NCBI RefSeq assembly: GCF_014697615.1
Contig: NZ_JACJSD010000025.1
Coordinates: 32,299 to 96,298, forward strand
Source: Nostoc sp. FACHB-280
GTDB taxonomy: Bacteria > Cyanobacteriota > Cyanobacteriia > Cyanobacteriales > Nostocaceae
DNA length: 64,000 bases
Reading direction: 5' to 3'
Of this stretch, positions 53,031 to 61,294 are shown piece by piece (the stretch's first letter is position 1; each line of letters opens with the position of its first letter). Below the pieces are notes generated by a model. It saw only the letters and a program-made list of their open reading frames with translations, searched no databases and had not been told where the DNA came from. A program made the translations under genes and the position numbers.

Positions 53031-55109
53031 TTACGAGTGAGGTTCACCGAGCAATACAATCGAGCATTTCAACTCTCTCAAAATTTGAGTTGTGACTTGA
53101 CTCACACCTAAACCGCCGGCTGTACGATAGCGTACAGAACGCAATACTGCTAAATCAAAGGCTTGAGCTTCTCGAATAATTACTCTAGCGACATCATCAC
53201 CTTTCACTGTCTGGATGTTAGTTTTCACCTGTAACTGACTTTTTGTCGTAATTTCCGCTAATTGCGATGTAAATTTTTCTACTAAAGCTGGGGGAGTTTT
53301 GCGATCGCTCACATGCAACAATACCACCTCTGCCTGATTCACATCAGCTAGAATTTGCGCGAACCTAACAGCACCGATAGTTTGTCGCGTCAAATCACCA
53401 ACAGGTACTAAAATTCTTTGGATACTGGTTGGACTACTCAATAAACGTGTCACCGCTACCGGACAATGTGAAGACCAAAACACACTATCAATTACACTTC
53501 CAAACAAACGAGCGCGAAAACCTGTAGTTTGTGACCAACCCATCACCACTAAATTCGCATTACGTTCTCGACTCGCACGACTAATTCCTAAAGCTGCATC
53601 ATCATCAATGCGAATTGCTGGTGATACTTCCACATCAAATTCTTGACTAATTTCCTGCGCCAACTGCAATCTTTTTTGACTTTGCTCCAGCGCCGTCACC
53701 AATTGCGGATCATCCATCTGAATCAACGCTTTAGTAATCGCTAATGGAACAATTCTCCCCCCTTCATGACGCGCCAATAATGCGGCCATTTCTATTAAAT
53801 AACGCTGGGTTTGCGGATTGTAAATCGGCACTACTACAGTGAATTGATTTGATGATTCTTCTATCTCAATTTCATGACTTTCCCACCAAGTTGCCAGACT
53901 ATCTGTTTCTAAATCTGCATCACTAACTTGTAAAGCCGTCGCAAACCTAGAGGTAATGACTGGCCCTAAAATCGCAGTCACCAGCATCAAGAGAATCACA
54001 CTATTTAAAACCCCTTCACTGATTAACCTTTCACCAGCAGGGTTAACAGTTTGATAAGCTACTAATGCCGCCGCTAATGTAGCTGCTACCTGCGGTAGAG
54101 ATAACGACCACATTGTGAGCATTTCTGCGGTGTTATAGCGATAAAATAATTTTGCTAAAAATGCTGCAATAAACTTACTGCCAATTAAAGCTATGACGAT
54201 AACCGCAGCCAACCAAACAGAACTCAGGGTCTTGAGAAATGCCGGGATATCAATCAATAACCCCATATCTACAAAGAAACACGGGATAAATAACACACTC
54301 CCAATAAACTCAACTTTCTCTTTAACGGGGCTACGTCCTAAAACATCATTAACAGCTAAACCCGCTAAAAACGCCCCAACAATTTTCTCAACTCCAATAA
54401 CTTGCGCTCCCACAGAAGCCAAAAATAATGCTAGTAAAATAAATAAAAACTGATTGCTTTGTTCATCTCCCGAACGCCGAAAAAATTCCTTACCAGCCCA
54501 GTCAAAACCAAACAAAACCACAACCGAATAAATAGCTAATCCACCCAAAAGTGTGGCTAAACTCAAGGCTGTAAATTCTCCACCATGAATCCCCACACAA
54601 ATTGCTAAGACCAACAAAGCACCTGTATCAGTAAAAATTGTTGCACCAATTGTTACAGTCACAGCTTCATTTGTCACTACACCCAACCGACTAACAATTG
54701 GATAAGCCAATAAAGTATGGGATGCCAGTAAAGAACCAATTAAAAAAGAAGAGTTCCAACCAAAATTAAATAACCGCCCAACTAAAACACCAGCTATTAA
54801 TGGCACTATAAAAGTCAGAGTACCAAATCCAATAGAACGATTTTTAGTTTTACGAAACTGTTCTAAATCAATTTCTAACCCAGCGACAAACATCAAATAA
54901 ATTTTACCAATATCTGATAGCAGTTTGATGGTGTCAGATTCAGAATTAAGTAACTTTAAACCATTTTCTCCTAAAATCACACCTGCTACTAGCAAACCTA
55001 CCAATCCCGGCAATCGCAATTTTTCAAATATTGGTGGTACAGTAAAAATTACTGTGAGCAGAATAGTAAATGCAATAATTGGGCTTGCGACTAAAGATTG
55101 GATTGCCAT
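53031..55109 (-). CDS. Cation:proton antiporter (CPA2) with universal-stress-type domains
   Basis: Membrane protein of 692 aa. The N-terminal half has about 12 hydrophobic segments of a Na+(K+)/H+ exchanger, with RLPGLVGLLVAGVILGENGL, FMFVAGLEIDL-like motifs (seen as LMFVAGLEIDLEQF) and ATIFTDTGALLVLA around the ion-binding aspartate. After about residue 400 come two universal-stress-protein-like domains; the first ends VVMGWSQTTGFRARLFGSVI with an ATP-type GxxG pattern, and the second begins RILVPVGDLTRQTIG. The soluble domains probably sense ATP or cellular state. ATG at 55109. No partner gene. Confidence 0.88.
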   Translation of the reverse strand: MAIQSLVASPIIAFTILLTVIFTVPPIFEKLRLPGLVGLLVAGVILGENGLKLLNSESDTIKLLSDIGKIYLMFVAGLEIDLEQFRKTKNRSIGFGTLTFIVPLIAGVLVGRLFNFGWNSSFLIGSLLASHTLLAYPIVSRLGVVTNEAVTVTIGATIFTDTGALLVLAICVGIHGGEFTALSLATLLGGLAIYSVVVLFGFDWAGKEFFRRSGDEQSNQFLFILLALFLASVGAQVIGVEKIVGAFLAGLAVNDVLGRSPVKEKVEFIGSVLFIPCFFVDMGLLIDIPAFLKTLSSVWLAAVIVIALIGSKFIAAFLAKLFYRYNTAEMLTMWSLSLPQVAATLAAALVAYQTVNPAGERLISEGVLNSVILLMLVTAILGPVITSRFATALQVSDADLETDSLATWWESHEIEIEESSNQFTVVVPIYNPQTQRYLIEMAALLARHEGGRIVPLAITKALIQMDDPQLVTALEQSQKRLQLAQEISQEFDVEVSPAIRIDDDAALGISRASRERNANLVVMGWSQTTGFRARLFGSVIDSVFWSSHCPVAVTRLLSSPTSIQRILVPVGDLTRQTIGAVRFAQILADVNQAEVVLLHVSDRKTPPALVEKFTSQLAEITTKSQLQVKTNIQTVKGDDVARVIIREAQAFDLAVLRSVRYRTAGGLGVSQVTTQILRELKCSIVLLGEPHS

Positions 55110-55366
55110 TGGTGAAGTAAATATTTCTAAGAAAGATTGTATATACTGAATTTGTTTGGCTCAGTAAAATTAAATTTTCTACATTAAGCCTTCCAAGTTT
55201 TATCTTGAAAAGAGATTTTTCACATCTATACAGAGATAGAGTGACATAATTTTATAAATCAGAATAAAATTATCTTGAGAATATCTAAATATGAAAAACA
55301 GAGGAAAGAGTAAATTCTCTTACCCTTCCCCTGAAAATTGGCTTTGTATCTAGACAAATTTAATAT
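55110..55366. other. Intergenic region
   Basis: AT-rich, no gene or clear hairpin, between the antiporter gene and ctaE. Confidence 0.4.
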
Positions 55367-55978
55367 TTACTGCCAAACATAAAGCAGAACAAACAACACA
55401 ATCCAAATCACATCCACAAAGTGCCAAAATAGTGAAGTAGCATTTACACCAAAGTGGCCAGATTCGTAATTACCTGGAATAAAAGAACGGATCAAAATCA
55501 TTAATTGCAACAAAATACCTGTTAAAACGTGTAAACCGTGAAACCCAGTTAACAGGTAGAACATTCCGCCAAAAGTTCCAGATGTGAAACCAAAAGCCAG
55601 GTGACTCCATTCAATAGCTTGCCCGACCAAAAAGTAACTGCCCATTGCCATTGTTGCCAGCAGATACATCCGAAAACCAGACAAATTGTGACGTTGTAGG
55701 GAGCGTTCTGCCAAATAAATTACAAAGCTACTTGCAACCAACACAACAGTATTAATTGCTGGTTCTCTAACTTCTAATCCTTCTACACCAGCCGGTAGCC
55801 AGTTAGGGTTTGTTAACTTATAGACAATGTAGCCGGCGAAAAAACTCAAGAAAATTACACTTTCCGATAGTAAGAACACAATAAAACCAAACATTTTATT
55901 GCCTTCTTCGTCATGTCCATGCTCACCACCATGATGAGAGTGATTCTGCAACTGATAGGAATCTAGAGAACTGTCCAT
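55367..55978 (-). CDS. ctaE: Heme-copper oxidase subunit III
   Basis: Membrane subunit of 203 aa with five hydrophobic segments, the short form found in cyanobacterial oxidases. Family motifs: FLLSESVIFLSFFAGYIVYK, RSLQRHNLSGFRMYLLATM, AFGFTSGTFGGMFYLLTGFH and LFWHFVDVIWIVLFVLLYVW. It is the last gene of the oxidase cluster but is separated from ctaD by an oppositely oriented four-helix-bundle gene and heptamer repeats, so cotranscription with ctaD is uncertain. ATG at 55978 in the middle of a repeat-rich leader. Acts in the same membrane complex as ctaC/ctaD. Confidence 0.92.
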   Translation of the reverse strand: MDSSLDSYQLQNHSHHGGEHGHDEEGNKMFGFIVFLLSESVIFLSFFAGYIVYKLTNPNWLPAGVEGLEVREPAINTVVLVASSFVIYLAERSLQRHNLSGFRMYLLATMAMGSYFLVGQAIEWSHLAFGFTSGTFGGMFYLLTGFHGLHVLTGILLQLMILIRSFIPGNYESGHFGVNATSLFWHFVDVIWIVLFVLLYVWQ

Positions 55979-55981
55979 AGG

Positions 55982-56022
55982 GATATTAGGGTGTAAGGGT
56001 GTAAGGGTATATGGGTGTAAAA
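55982..56022. repeat. Heptamer-type tandem repeat (GGGTGTAA units) before ctaE
   Basis: GGGTGTAAGGGTGTAAGGGT tract four bases upstream of the ctaE start codon. A TTTTGACCTTTTACTTTTGC tract follows at about 56095-56125. Confidence 0.75.
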
Positions 56023-56192
56023 ACTGCTAGTACAGGTCGGCAGAAATAAACAGACCACAAGGAATTGCTAAAAAGCTTGTGGTATCAATATTCTTTCTTT
56101 TTCCTTTTGACCTTTTACTTTTGCCTTGTTGTACTAGGCACTTCCATTGACTGTGGAGTAAAACGAAGTAGCACTAAATATCAGAACAGTTA

Positions 56193-56546
56193 ATGCAGTC
56201 TTATCGAGATTTGAAAGTTTGGCAAGAAGCCATGAATGTTGCTGAATTGTGTTACAAAGCAACAAAAGCATTTCCCAAAGAAGAAACTTATGGAATGATT
56301 GCTCAAATTCGTAGAGCTGCGTCATCAATTCCAGCTAATATTGCTGAAGGTTATGGAAGAAGAACACGTGGCGAGTATATTCAATTTTTATACATCGCCC
56401 AAGGTTCCCTCAAAGAGCTAGAAACACATTTGTTATTATCTATTCGTGTTGAACTAGCCTCATCACAAATTATTATTCCTGTCGTTAATCAATGCGAATC
56501 AGTTGGGAAGTTATTGTTTTTCCTGATTCGTTCGTTAGAGAAATAG
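56193..56546 (+). CDS. Four helix bundle protein (23S rRNA intervening-sequence type)
   Basis: Protein of 117 aa in the four-helix-bundle (S23/IVP) family: YRDLKVWQEAMNVAELCYKA, EETYGMIAQIRRAASSIPAN, IAEGYGRRTRGEYIQFLYIA and QGSLKELETHLLLSIRVEL. The family is often encoded in 23S rRNA intervening sequences or as mobile stand-alone genes; function unknown. It lies between ctaE and ctaD on the opposite strand, framed on both sides by heptamer repeats, which suggests an insertion into the oxidase cluster. ATG at 56193. Confidence 0.9.
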   Translation: MQSYRDLKVWQEAMNVAELCYKATKAFPKEETYGMIAQIRRAASSIPANIAEGYGRRTRGEYIQFLYIAQGSLKELETHLLLSIRVELASSQIIIPVVNQCESVGKLLFFLIRSLEK

Positions 56547-56642
56547 GGGTGTGAGGGTTTGAGGGTTTAAGTGTGTAAGGGTTTAAGGGTTTAAGGGGTG
56601 TTAATTCCCTACAACCCTATACCCTTACACCCCTACACCCTT
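56546..56642. repeat. Heptamer-type tandem repeat (AGGGTTT/GTGTAAGG units)
   Basis: GGGGTGTGAGGGTTTGAGGG and similar units, then the inverse ACCCTTACACCCCTACACCC. The tract reaches into the last codons of ctaD. Confidence 0.75.
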
Positions 56643-58295
56643 CTCTTCTGCCACCAACGGTTCTGATTTGCCATAACCGTAAGGTTCAGAGATAACTACA
56701 GGAATTTCTTCAAAGTTCTCAACAGGTGGTGGTGAAGAAACCAACCACTCTAAACCAATTGCCCGCCAAGGGTTATCAGGTGCTTTTTCGCCTTGCATCC
56801 AAGAAATCACCATGTTGAAGATGAATGGCAAGGTAGACATACCTAACAAAAATGCACCCAGACTAGCAACGATATTCCACTGTTCATACTCTGGCGCATA
56901 AGAAGATACCCGGCGTAACATCCCTTGCAAACCTAGTGGGTGCATGGGTAAGAAGTTGAGGTTAGTACCAATAAATGACAACCAGAAATGTAATTTACCC
57001 CAGCCTTCGTAGTACATCCGACCAGTCATTTTGGGGAACCAGTGATAAATGGCAGCATACAAGCCCATTGTCACTGTACCGAAGAGGACGTAGTGGAAGT
57101 GTCCAACTACAAAGTAAGTATTGTTAACGTGAACATCCACAGGTACAGAAGACAACATAATCCCTGTGATGCCAGCAAAGACAAACATGATTAATCCACC
57201 CAAGGCAAATAACATGGGTGTATTCAAACGCAACTTACCACCCCAAATTGTTGCTACCCAAGCAAATACCTTAATACCAGTCGGTACAGATACAAACATG
57301 GTTGTTAACATGAAAATCAACCGCATCCAAGCAGGTGTACCACTGACATACATGTGGTGAACCCAAACAATGGCGCTGACGACGGCAATTAACAAGGATG
57401 AAATTGCAACGACTTTGTAACCGAATAAAGGTTTGCGAGAGTAGACAGGGAAGATTTCGGAGAAGATACCGAAAACTGGCAGGATAATCACATACACAGC
57501 CGGGTGAGAATAGAACCAGAAGTAATGCTGGAACATGACTGGGTTGCCGCCGTTGCTGGGGTTGAAAAAGCCAGTACCAACGGTGAGGTCAAGTAACAAC
57601 ATGACTGCGCCTGCTGTCAGGGCTGGTAAACCAAACAATTGGATGATTTGGGCGCTGAGGACTGCCCAGACAAACAAAGGCATCCGAAAGAAGGTCATAC
57701 CGGGCGCACGCATCTTGACGATGGTGGTCACAAAGTTGACAGCACCCATAATTGAGGAGACACCAGAGATGGCGACTGCCAACAGCCACAAAACTTGACC
57801 GTTAATCAAGTGGCCTGTGGGATTTTGCAAACTGACGGGAGGATAAGCCCACCAACCTGCTTGGGCAGGGCCACCAGGGACAAAAAAGCTGGCCATCAAC
57901 AAAATCCCGACTACGGGAACCATCCAAAAGGCGACGGCGTTGAGGCGGGGAAAGGCCATGTCTCGCGCCCCAATCATTAAGGGGACGAGGTAGTTAGCAA
58001 AACCAACTAGTGAAGGAAATGTCCACAAGAACAGCATGACTGTGCCGTGCATGGTAAACATACCGTTATATACGGTGCGGTCAATTAAGTCGGCTTCGGG
58101 GGTGATTAATTCTCCCCGGAGAATCATGGCGAAGATACCGCCGATGAGAAAGAAGAAAAAGGAAGTAACAAGGTATTGAATACCGATGACTTTGTGGTCG
58201 GTGCTAAAGCTGAAATATTGTTTCCAGCCTCCTGGGGTTTCGTGGTGTGGTTTCCCAACCGGGAGGCTGAGACCATCAATAGGGATGTTAGTCAT
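56625..58295 (-). CDS. ctaD: Heme-copper oxidase subunit I (alternative terminal oxidase type)
   Basis: Catalytic subunit of 556 aa that reduces O2 to water and pumps protons. Heme and copper ligands are visible: His83 (MHGTVMLF), His264 and Tyr268 (SHPAVY, the cross-linked Tyr region), His313 and His314 (VWVHHMYV), and His399 and His401 (VGHFHYV). The Glu of the common HPEVY motif is Ala266 here. The C-terminal tail VISEPYGYGKSEPLVAEEKG is acidic and partly lies in a repeat. It is downstream of ctaC with 59 nt between. The CuA-less subunit II marks the complex as the alternative (probably quinol-fed) oxidase. Confidence 0.95.
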   Translation of the reverse strand: MTNIPIDGLSLPVGKPHHETPGGWKQYFSFSTDHKVIGIQYLVTSFFFFLIGGIFAMILRGELITPEADLIDRTVYNGMFTMHGTVMLFLWTFPSLVGFANYLVPLMIGARDMAFPRLNAVAFWMVPVVGILLMASFFVPGGPAQAGWWAYPPVSLQNPTGHLINGQVLWLLAVAISGVSSIMGAVNFVTTIVKMRAPGMTFFRMPLFVWAVLSAQIIQLFGLPALTAGAVMLLLDLTVGTGFFNPSNGGNPVMFQHYFWFYSHPAVYVIILPVFGIFSEIFPVYSRKPLFGYKVVAISSLLIAVVSAIVWVHHMYVSGTPAWMRLIFMLTTMFVSVPTGIKVFAWVATIWGGKLRLNTPMLFALGGLIMFVFAGITGIMLSSVPVDVHVNNTYFVVGHFHYVLFGTVTMGLYAAIYHWFPKMTGRMYYEGWGKLHFWLSFIGTNLNFLPMHPLGLQGMLRRVSSYAPEYEQWNIVASLGAFLLGMSTLPFIFNMVISWMQGEKAPDNPWRAIGLEWLVSSPPPVENFEEIPVVISEPYGYGKSEPLVAEEKGVGV

Positions 58296-58311
58296 TGTTC
58301 TTTTGAAGAAA

Positions 58312-58343
58312 CAGGGGTGTGAAGGATTTGAGGGTGCAGGGAA
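58312..58343. repeat. Heptamer-type repeat between ctaC and ctaD
   Basis: GGGGTGTGAAGGATTTGAGGGT tract in the 59-nt ctaC-ctaD junction. Confidence 0.6.
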
Positions 58344-58354
58344 TTAGTTTGCTG

Positions 58355-59272
58355 TCAACCGGAATAATTAACCAAAGGAGGTGCAGCTGGTACGACGGTA
58401 TCCCAACCATTTTTCACTGGTTCATTGGCTGCTTTAGCGTATTCAGAAGCAGCTTGGTTATTGGCGGGGGAGAGTTTGTGTGTGGCGATTTTAGCCAACC
58501 ATTTGTGATAGTCTTCGTCAGATTCCACAACTACGTTTGCCTGCATGGTGGCAAAGTAAGTGCCGCTATATTGCGAGTCGGTGAGGTGATATTGACCCTG
58601 GCGAATGGGGGTAAATTCAAAGTCGATAGTATGGTTGGGAATGATGTCTTGTTTGAGGCGGAATGCTGGGATATAAAAGCCATGCAGTACGTCTTCTGAT
58701 TGCAGTGCTAAACGCACGCGGCGATCGCTTGGTAAATGCAGTTCGGTACTGGTAACATTTCTTTCAGGGTAATGAAATACCCACGCCCATTGTTTGGCGA
58801 TGACATCAATTTTTTCTACAGGTTCACTGATTACACCCTCTTGGGGTGCAGCATAAGCTGATTCCATCCCCACGGGGTTATGCAGATGCACAAGTTGGGC
58901 GGGGCCTTGAATACCCATTTGTTCGTAAACTTGGGAGCTATAACCAGCAATCCACAGTACTAACATAATGGGGATGGCTGTCCAGACAACTTCCAAAGTG
59001 ACGTTACCTTCAATGTGGGGGCCATCGCTGAGGTCGCCTTTTTCGGCGCGATGGAAAATCACAGAATACATCAAAGTGCTGGTGACACCAAGAAAAATAA
59101 ATGCGCCTAATGTCACCAAAAAACTAATCAAATCATCAATCAGATGAGATTCGGCCGCCGCTTGGGGTGGTAGCCAGGAATAGGCTTGTTTACCTATCCA
59201 GATACTGGTGATGCTAATTGCGATCGCACCAGTAATTAATGTTAATACGCTTAAAATCTTTGAGAGTTTCAT
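58355..59272 (-). CDS. ctaC: Heme-copper oxidase subunit II lacking the CuA site
   Basis: Subunit II of 305 aa: an N-terminal signal/first helix, a second membrane helix (about 46-72), then a periplasmic cupredoxin-like domain. His197 of DVLHGFYIP is kept, but the CuA loop CSELCGxxHxxM is DSQYSGTYFATM (232-243): both Cys, the Glu and the second His are gone, only Met243 remains. It therefore cannot take electrons from cytochrome c through CuA. This is the known feature of the cyanobacterial alternative respiratory terminal oxidase (ARTO), thought to use quinol. ATG at 59272, first of the cta genes here. Confidence 0.93.
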   Translation of the reverse strand: MKLSKILSVLTLITGAIAISITSIWIGKQAYSWLPPQAAAESHLIDDLISFLVTLGAFIFLGVTSTLMYSVIFHRAEKGDLSDGPHIEGNVTLEVVWTAIPIMLVLWIAGYSSQVYEQMGIQGPAQLVHLHNPVGMESAYAAPQEGVISEPVEKIDVIAKQWAWVFHYPERNVTSTELHLPSDRRVRLALQSEDVLHGFYIPAFRLKQDIIPNHTIDFEFTPIRQGQYHLTDSQYSGTYFATMQANVVVESDEDYHKWLAKIATHKLSPANNQAASEYAKAANEPVKNGWDTVVPAAPPLVNYSG

Positions 59273-59277
59273 GGGTT

Positions 59278-59390
59278 TTGGTCATGAGTCATGAGTCATT
59301 AGTCATTGGTCACTTGTACTGAGCGAAGCCGAAGTATTGGTCATTAGTCATTAACAAATGACAAAGAACAAAGGACGAATGACAAAAGTT
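59278..59390. repeat. Heptamer repeat with nested insert between DUF2231 gene and ctaC
   Basis: GTCATGAGTCATGAGTCATT units, interrupted by CTTGTACTGAGCGAAGCCGA (a small Nostocales repeat) and continuing GGTCATTAGTCATTAAC. Confidence 0.75.
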
Positions 59391-59994
59391 ATTTGAGCAT
59401 TGTGTTCAGGTCTTCGCCTAATTGCAGTAGTCTATCTGCGGTGTTATGAACGCCAAATTCGGCAGCTAACTGCGCTCCTAATGTGCCGTGCAGGAACATC
59501 AAAAACATAATTGCGACTCCCGCAAATAAATAGCTCCACTGCACTTCTACGTCGTAATCTTTACTCCAAGAAAAGCGTTGCCATCCTCTCCACATGGTCA
59601 TCCCGACAAATAAAGCTAGGAGGACAACACCACCAATACCGTGCCACAGCATGGTTTCCATTGCTGGCATTCCCCATGCACTCTTGATATCTGTTGGTGG
59701 AGAGGCTAAAAACATTTCGTAAAAGCCAGCAGCTACAGTAAAAAAGGTGATGGCAGTTGCTGCAACCATGTTGTACCAGCCCACATCAAAGAAGTTGGCA
59801 CGTTCAACAGTAATTGCTAAGAATTTGAACACCCATTTTTGAATAGGAAACAAAACACCGACGATATCAAAGGTAATACCAATGATGAATAGACCGATGG
59901 TCAGATGCACCAAATTTGGGTGAATAGGCAGAGTGTAAGGTAGTCCGTTAGCGCCTATTTCTACATTTAATTGATTAATTAGTTCTGAATTCAT
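59389..59994 (-). CDS. DUF2231 domain membrane protein
   Basis: Protein of 201 aa with four hydrophobic segments and conserved histidines (IHPNLVHLTIGLFIIGITFD; METMLWHGIGGVVLLALFVG). DUF2231 members resemble small b-type cytochromes or membrane redox proteins. It overlaps the upstream DUF2231 gene by 4 nt (ATGA) and precedes ctaC by 116 nt of repeat sequence. Two such genes are found just upstream of ctaC in heterocyst-type oxidase clusters as I recall, so a role in feeding or assembling the oxidase is reasonable but not shown. Confidence 0.85.
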   Translation of the reverse strand: MNSELINQLNVEIGANGLPYTLPIHPNLVHLTIGLFIIGITFDIVGVLFPIQKWVFKFLAITVERANFFDVGWYNMVAATAITFFTVAAGFYEMFLASPPTDIKSAWGMPAMETMLWHGIGGVVLLALFVGMTMWRGWQRFSWSKDYDVEVQWSYLFAGVAIMFLMFLHGTLGAQLAAEFGVHNTADRLLQLGEDLNTMLK

Positions 59995-60491
59995 GGCAGC
60001 ATCCCATCCTTGGCAGCTTCAACAACTGGTACTGTGTGCAATCCATATACCCAAACCAATTCATCACCTAAATAAACTTGCAAGCCGACAATTGCTACTA
60101 AGACAAATCCCACGGCTAAATAATGAATTGGTAATTTTTGCGGGTTACGCGAACGAATTACATAGCGCCAGGCAGTAATTGTGGCGATGAGGCCAGACAG
60201 TGACCAACCAATCAGGGTATGGATATTTAAAACTGATTTAGCTACATCGTAAGGTTGAGCTAAACCAGCTTCAAACTGTCCAAAAATAATCGCTACGAAA
60301 ATGGCGATCGTAGCAACAAACATATTCCACCAACTCACCTCAAATAAGCGAGTTTTACCAGTAAAATAACCTACTAAGTCACAGAAAAATGCAAACAATA
60401 CCATTGCAATTACAAAGTGAACAACAATGGGATGTAGCGTATCTGGATAGGGTAGATTATGGTCGTTCAACGATGTAAAAAAATCAAGCAT
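59991..60491 (-). CDS. DUF2231 domain membrane protein
   Basis: Protein of 166 aa, paralogue of its downstream neighbour: DTLHPIVVHFVIAMVLFAFF, WWNMFVATIAIFVAIIFGQF and HTLIGWSLSGLIATITAW. Four hydrophobic segments with the same histidine positions. The frame is open to a TTG at 60542; the ATG at 60491 has CAGGA 6 nt upstream and gives the natural start. First gene of the minus-strand oxidase cluster, so the cluster promoter should lie in 60492-60800. Confidence 0.85.
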   Translation of the reverse strand: MLDFFTSLNDHNLPYPDTLHPIVVHFVIAMVLFAFFCDLVGYFTGKTRLFEVSWWNMFVATIAIFVAIIFGQFEAGLAQPYDVAKSVLNIHTLIGWSLSGLIATITAWRYVIRSRNPQKLPIHYLAVGFVLVAIVGLQVYLGDELVWVYGLHTVPVVEAAKDGMLP

Positions 60492-61294
60492 AGTTTCCTG
60501 CACCTTAGCCAAAGTTTCATGTTTAACAGACAAGCATGACAATCACTACAAACATTCCTACCTGAATGGATTATCTTCAAAACCGCGTAGCGCCATCCAA
60601 GAAATCAGGTATTAGCTTTGTTTAAGCTCAATTTGTTGAAGTTACTATTTATCGTCAATGATTCAGTTCAATTCATTTGTTCATGCTGATACTTTATAAC
60701 AACGATTTTGAATTTACCTCACAAAATCGGAGTTATTTGGTTGATAGTTGGTCATCTATCTATTAGCTTAAGGATTTTTTTAGTAATTGTCAAAAAAATA
60801 ATAGAAAGCTATAAAAACCACGGCTTTAACAGAAAACCTATTATGATGATGTAGCTTATCTACCTTTTGTTTTTAGATATTACATATAGAAAAAACTTTG
60901 TATATATGATTCTGCACAATTATCAAATATTTGTTTGTAATCCAATTAACATAAGACTTTTGTCTATAAGTTATCAATAAGCAGAAAAATAATAAATAAT
61001 ATATTAAAATAAAAAACCTCATCGCAATATCTACTGCTATTCTTGATTTTAATTTGCATTAAAAGCAAAGCTTATATATTCACATCTTCTACCAAGCGAC
61101 TGAAGTCGCGGCTACACAGACAAAACCCGCCTACGCGGGTTCAAAAACCTTGATTTTACGTTAGTCCGCGTAAGTCTTAATAAATAATATAAATTTCGAC
61201 ATTGCTCCCCGTAATTTTACTTAAGTAATTCAAATTAAATATGTTTTAATGTAATTAAGCCAAAAAACCCTATTAGCATATATAGGTTTTGTTG
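60492..61294. other. Long intergenic region (divergent oxidase cluster / helicase) with a hairpin element
   Basis: No gene. It must hold the promoters of the DUF2231-cta cluster and of the helicase gene. A hairpin repeat element lies at 61096-61175. A GTAG/CTAC short inverted repeat at 60851-60863 is noted but not assigned. Confidence 0.5.
61096..61175. repeat. Hairpin repeat element (GGCTA-ACA-ACAAA-CCGC family)
   Basis: GCGACTGAAGTCGC (61096-61109), the linker GGCTACACAGACAA, then AACCCGC (61124-61130) pairing with GCGGGTT (61135-61141), and a TTAGTCCGCGTAAGTC end. Related to 19241-19310 by order and sequence. Confidence 0.6.

Noticed and set aside
60851..60863. GTAGCTTATCTAC as an NtcA site upstream of the oxidase cluster
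   Set aside because: Spacing is GTA-N7-TAC, not GTA-N8-TAC, and no promoter is placed at the right distance; left unassigned.
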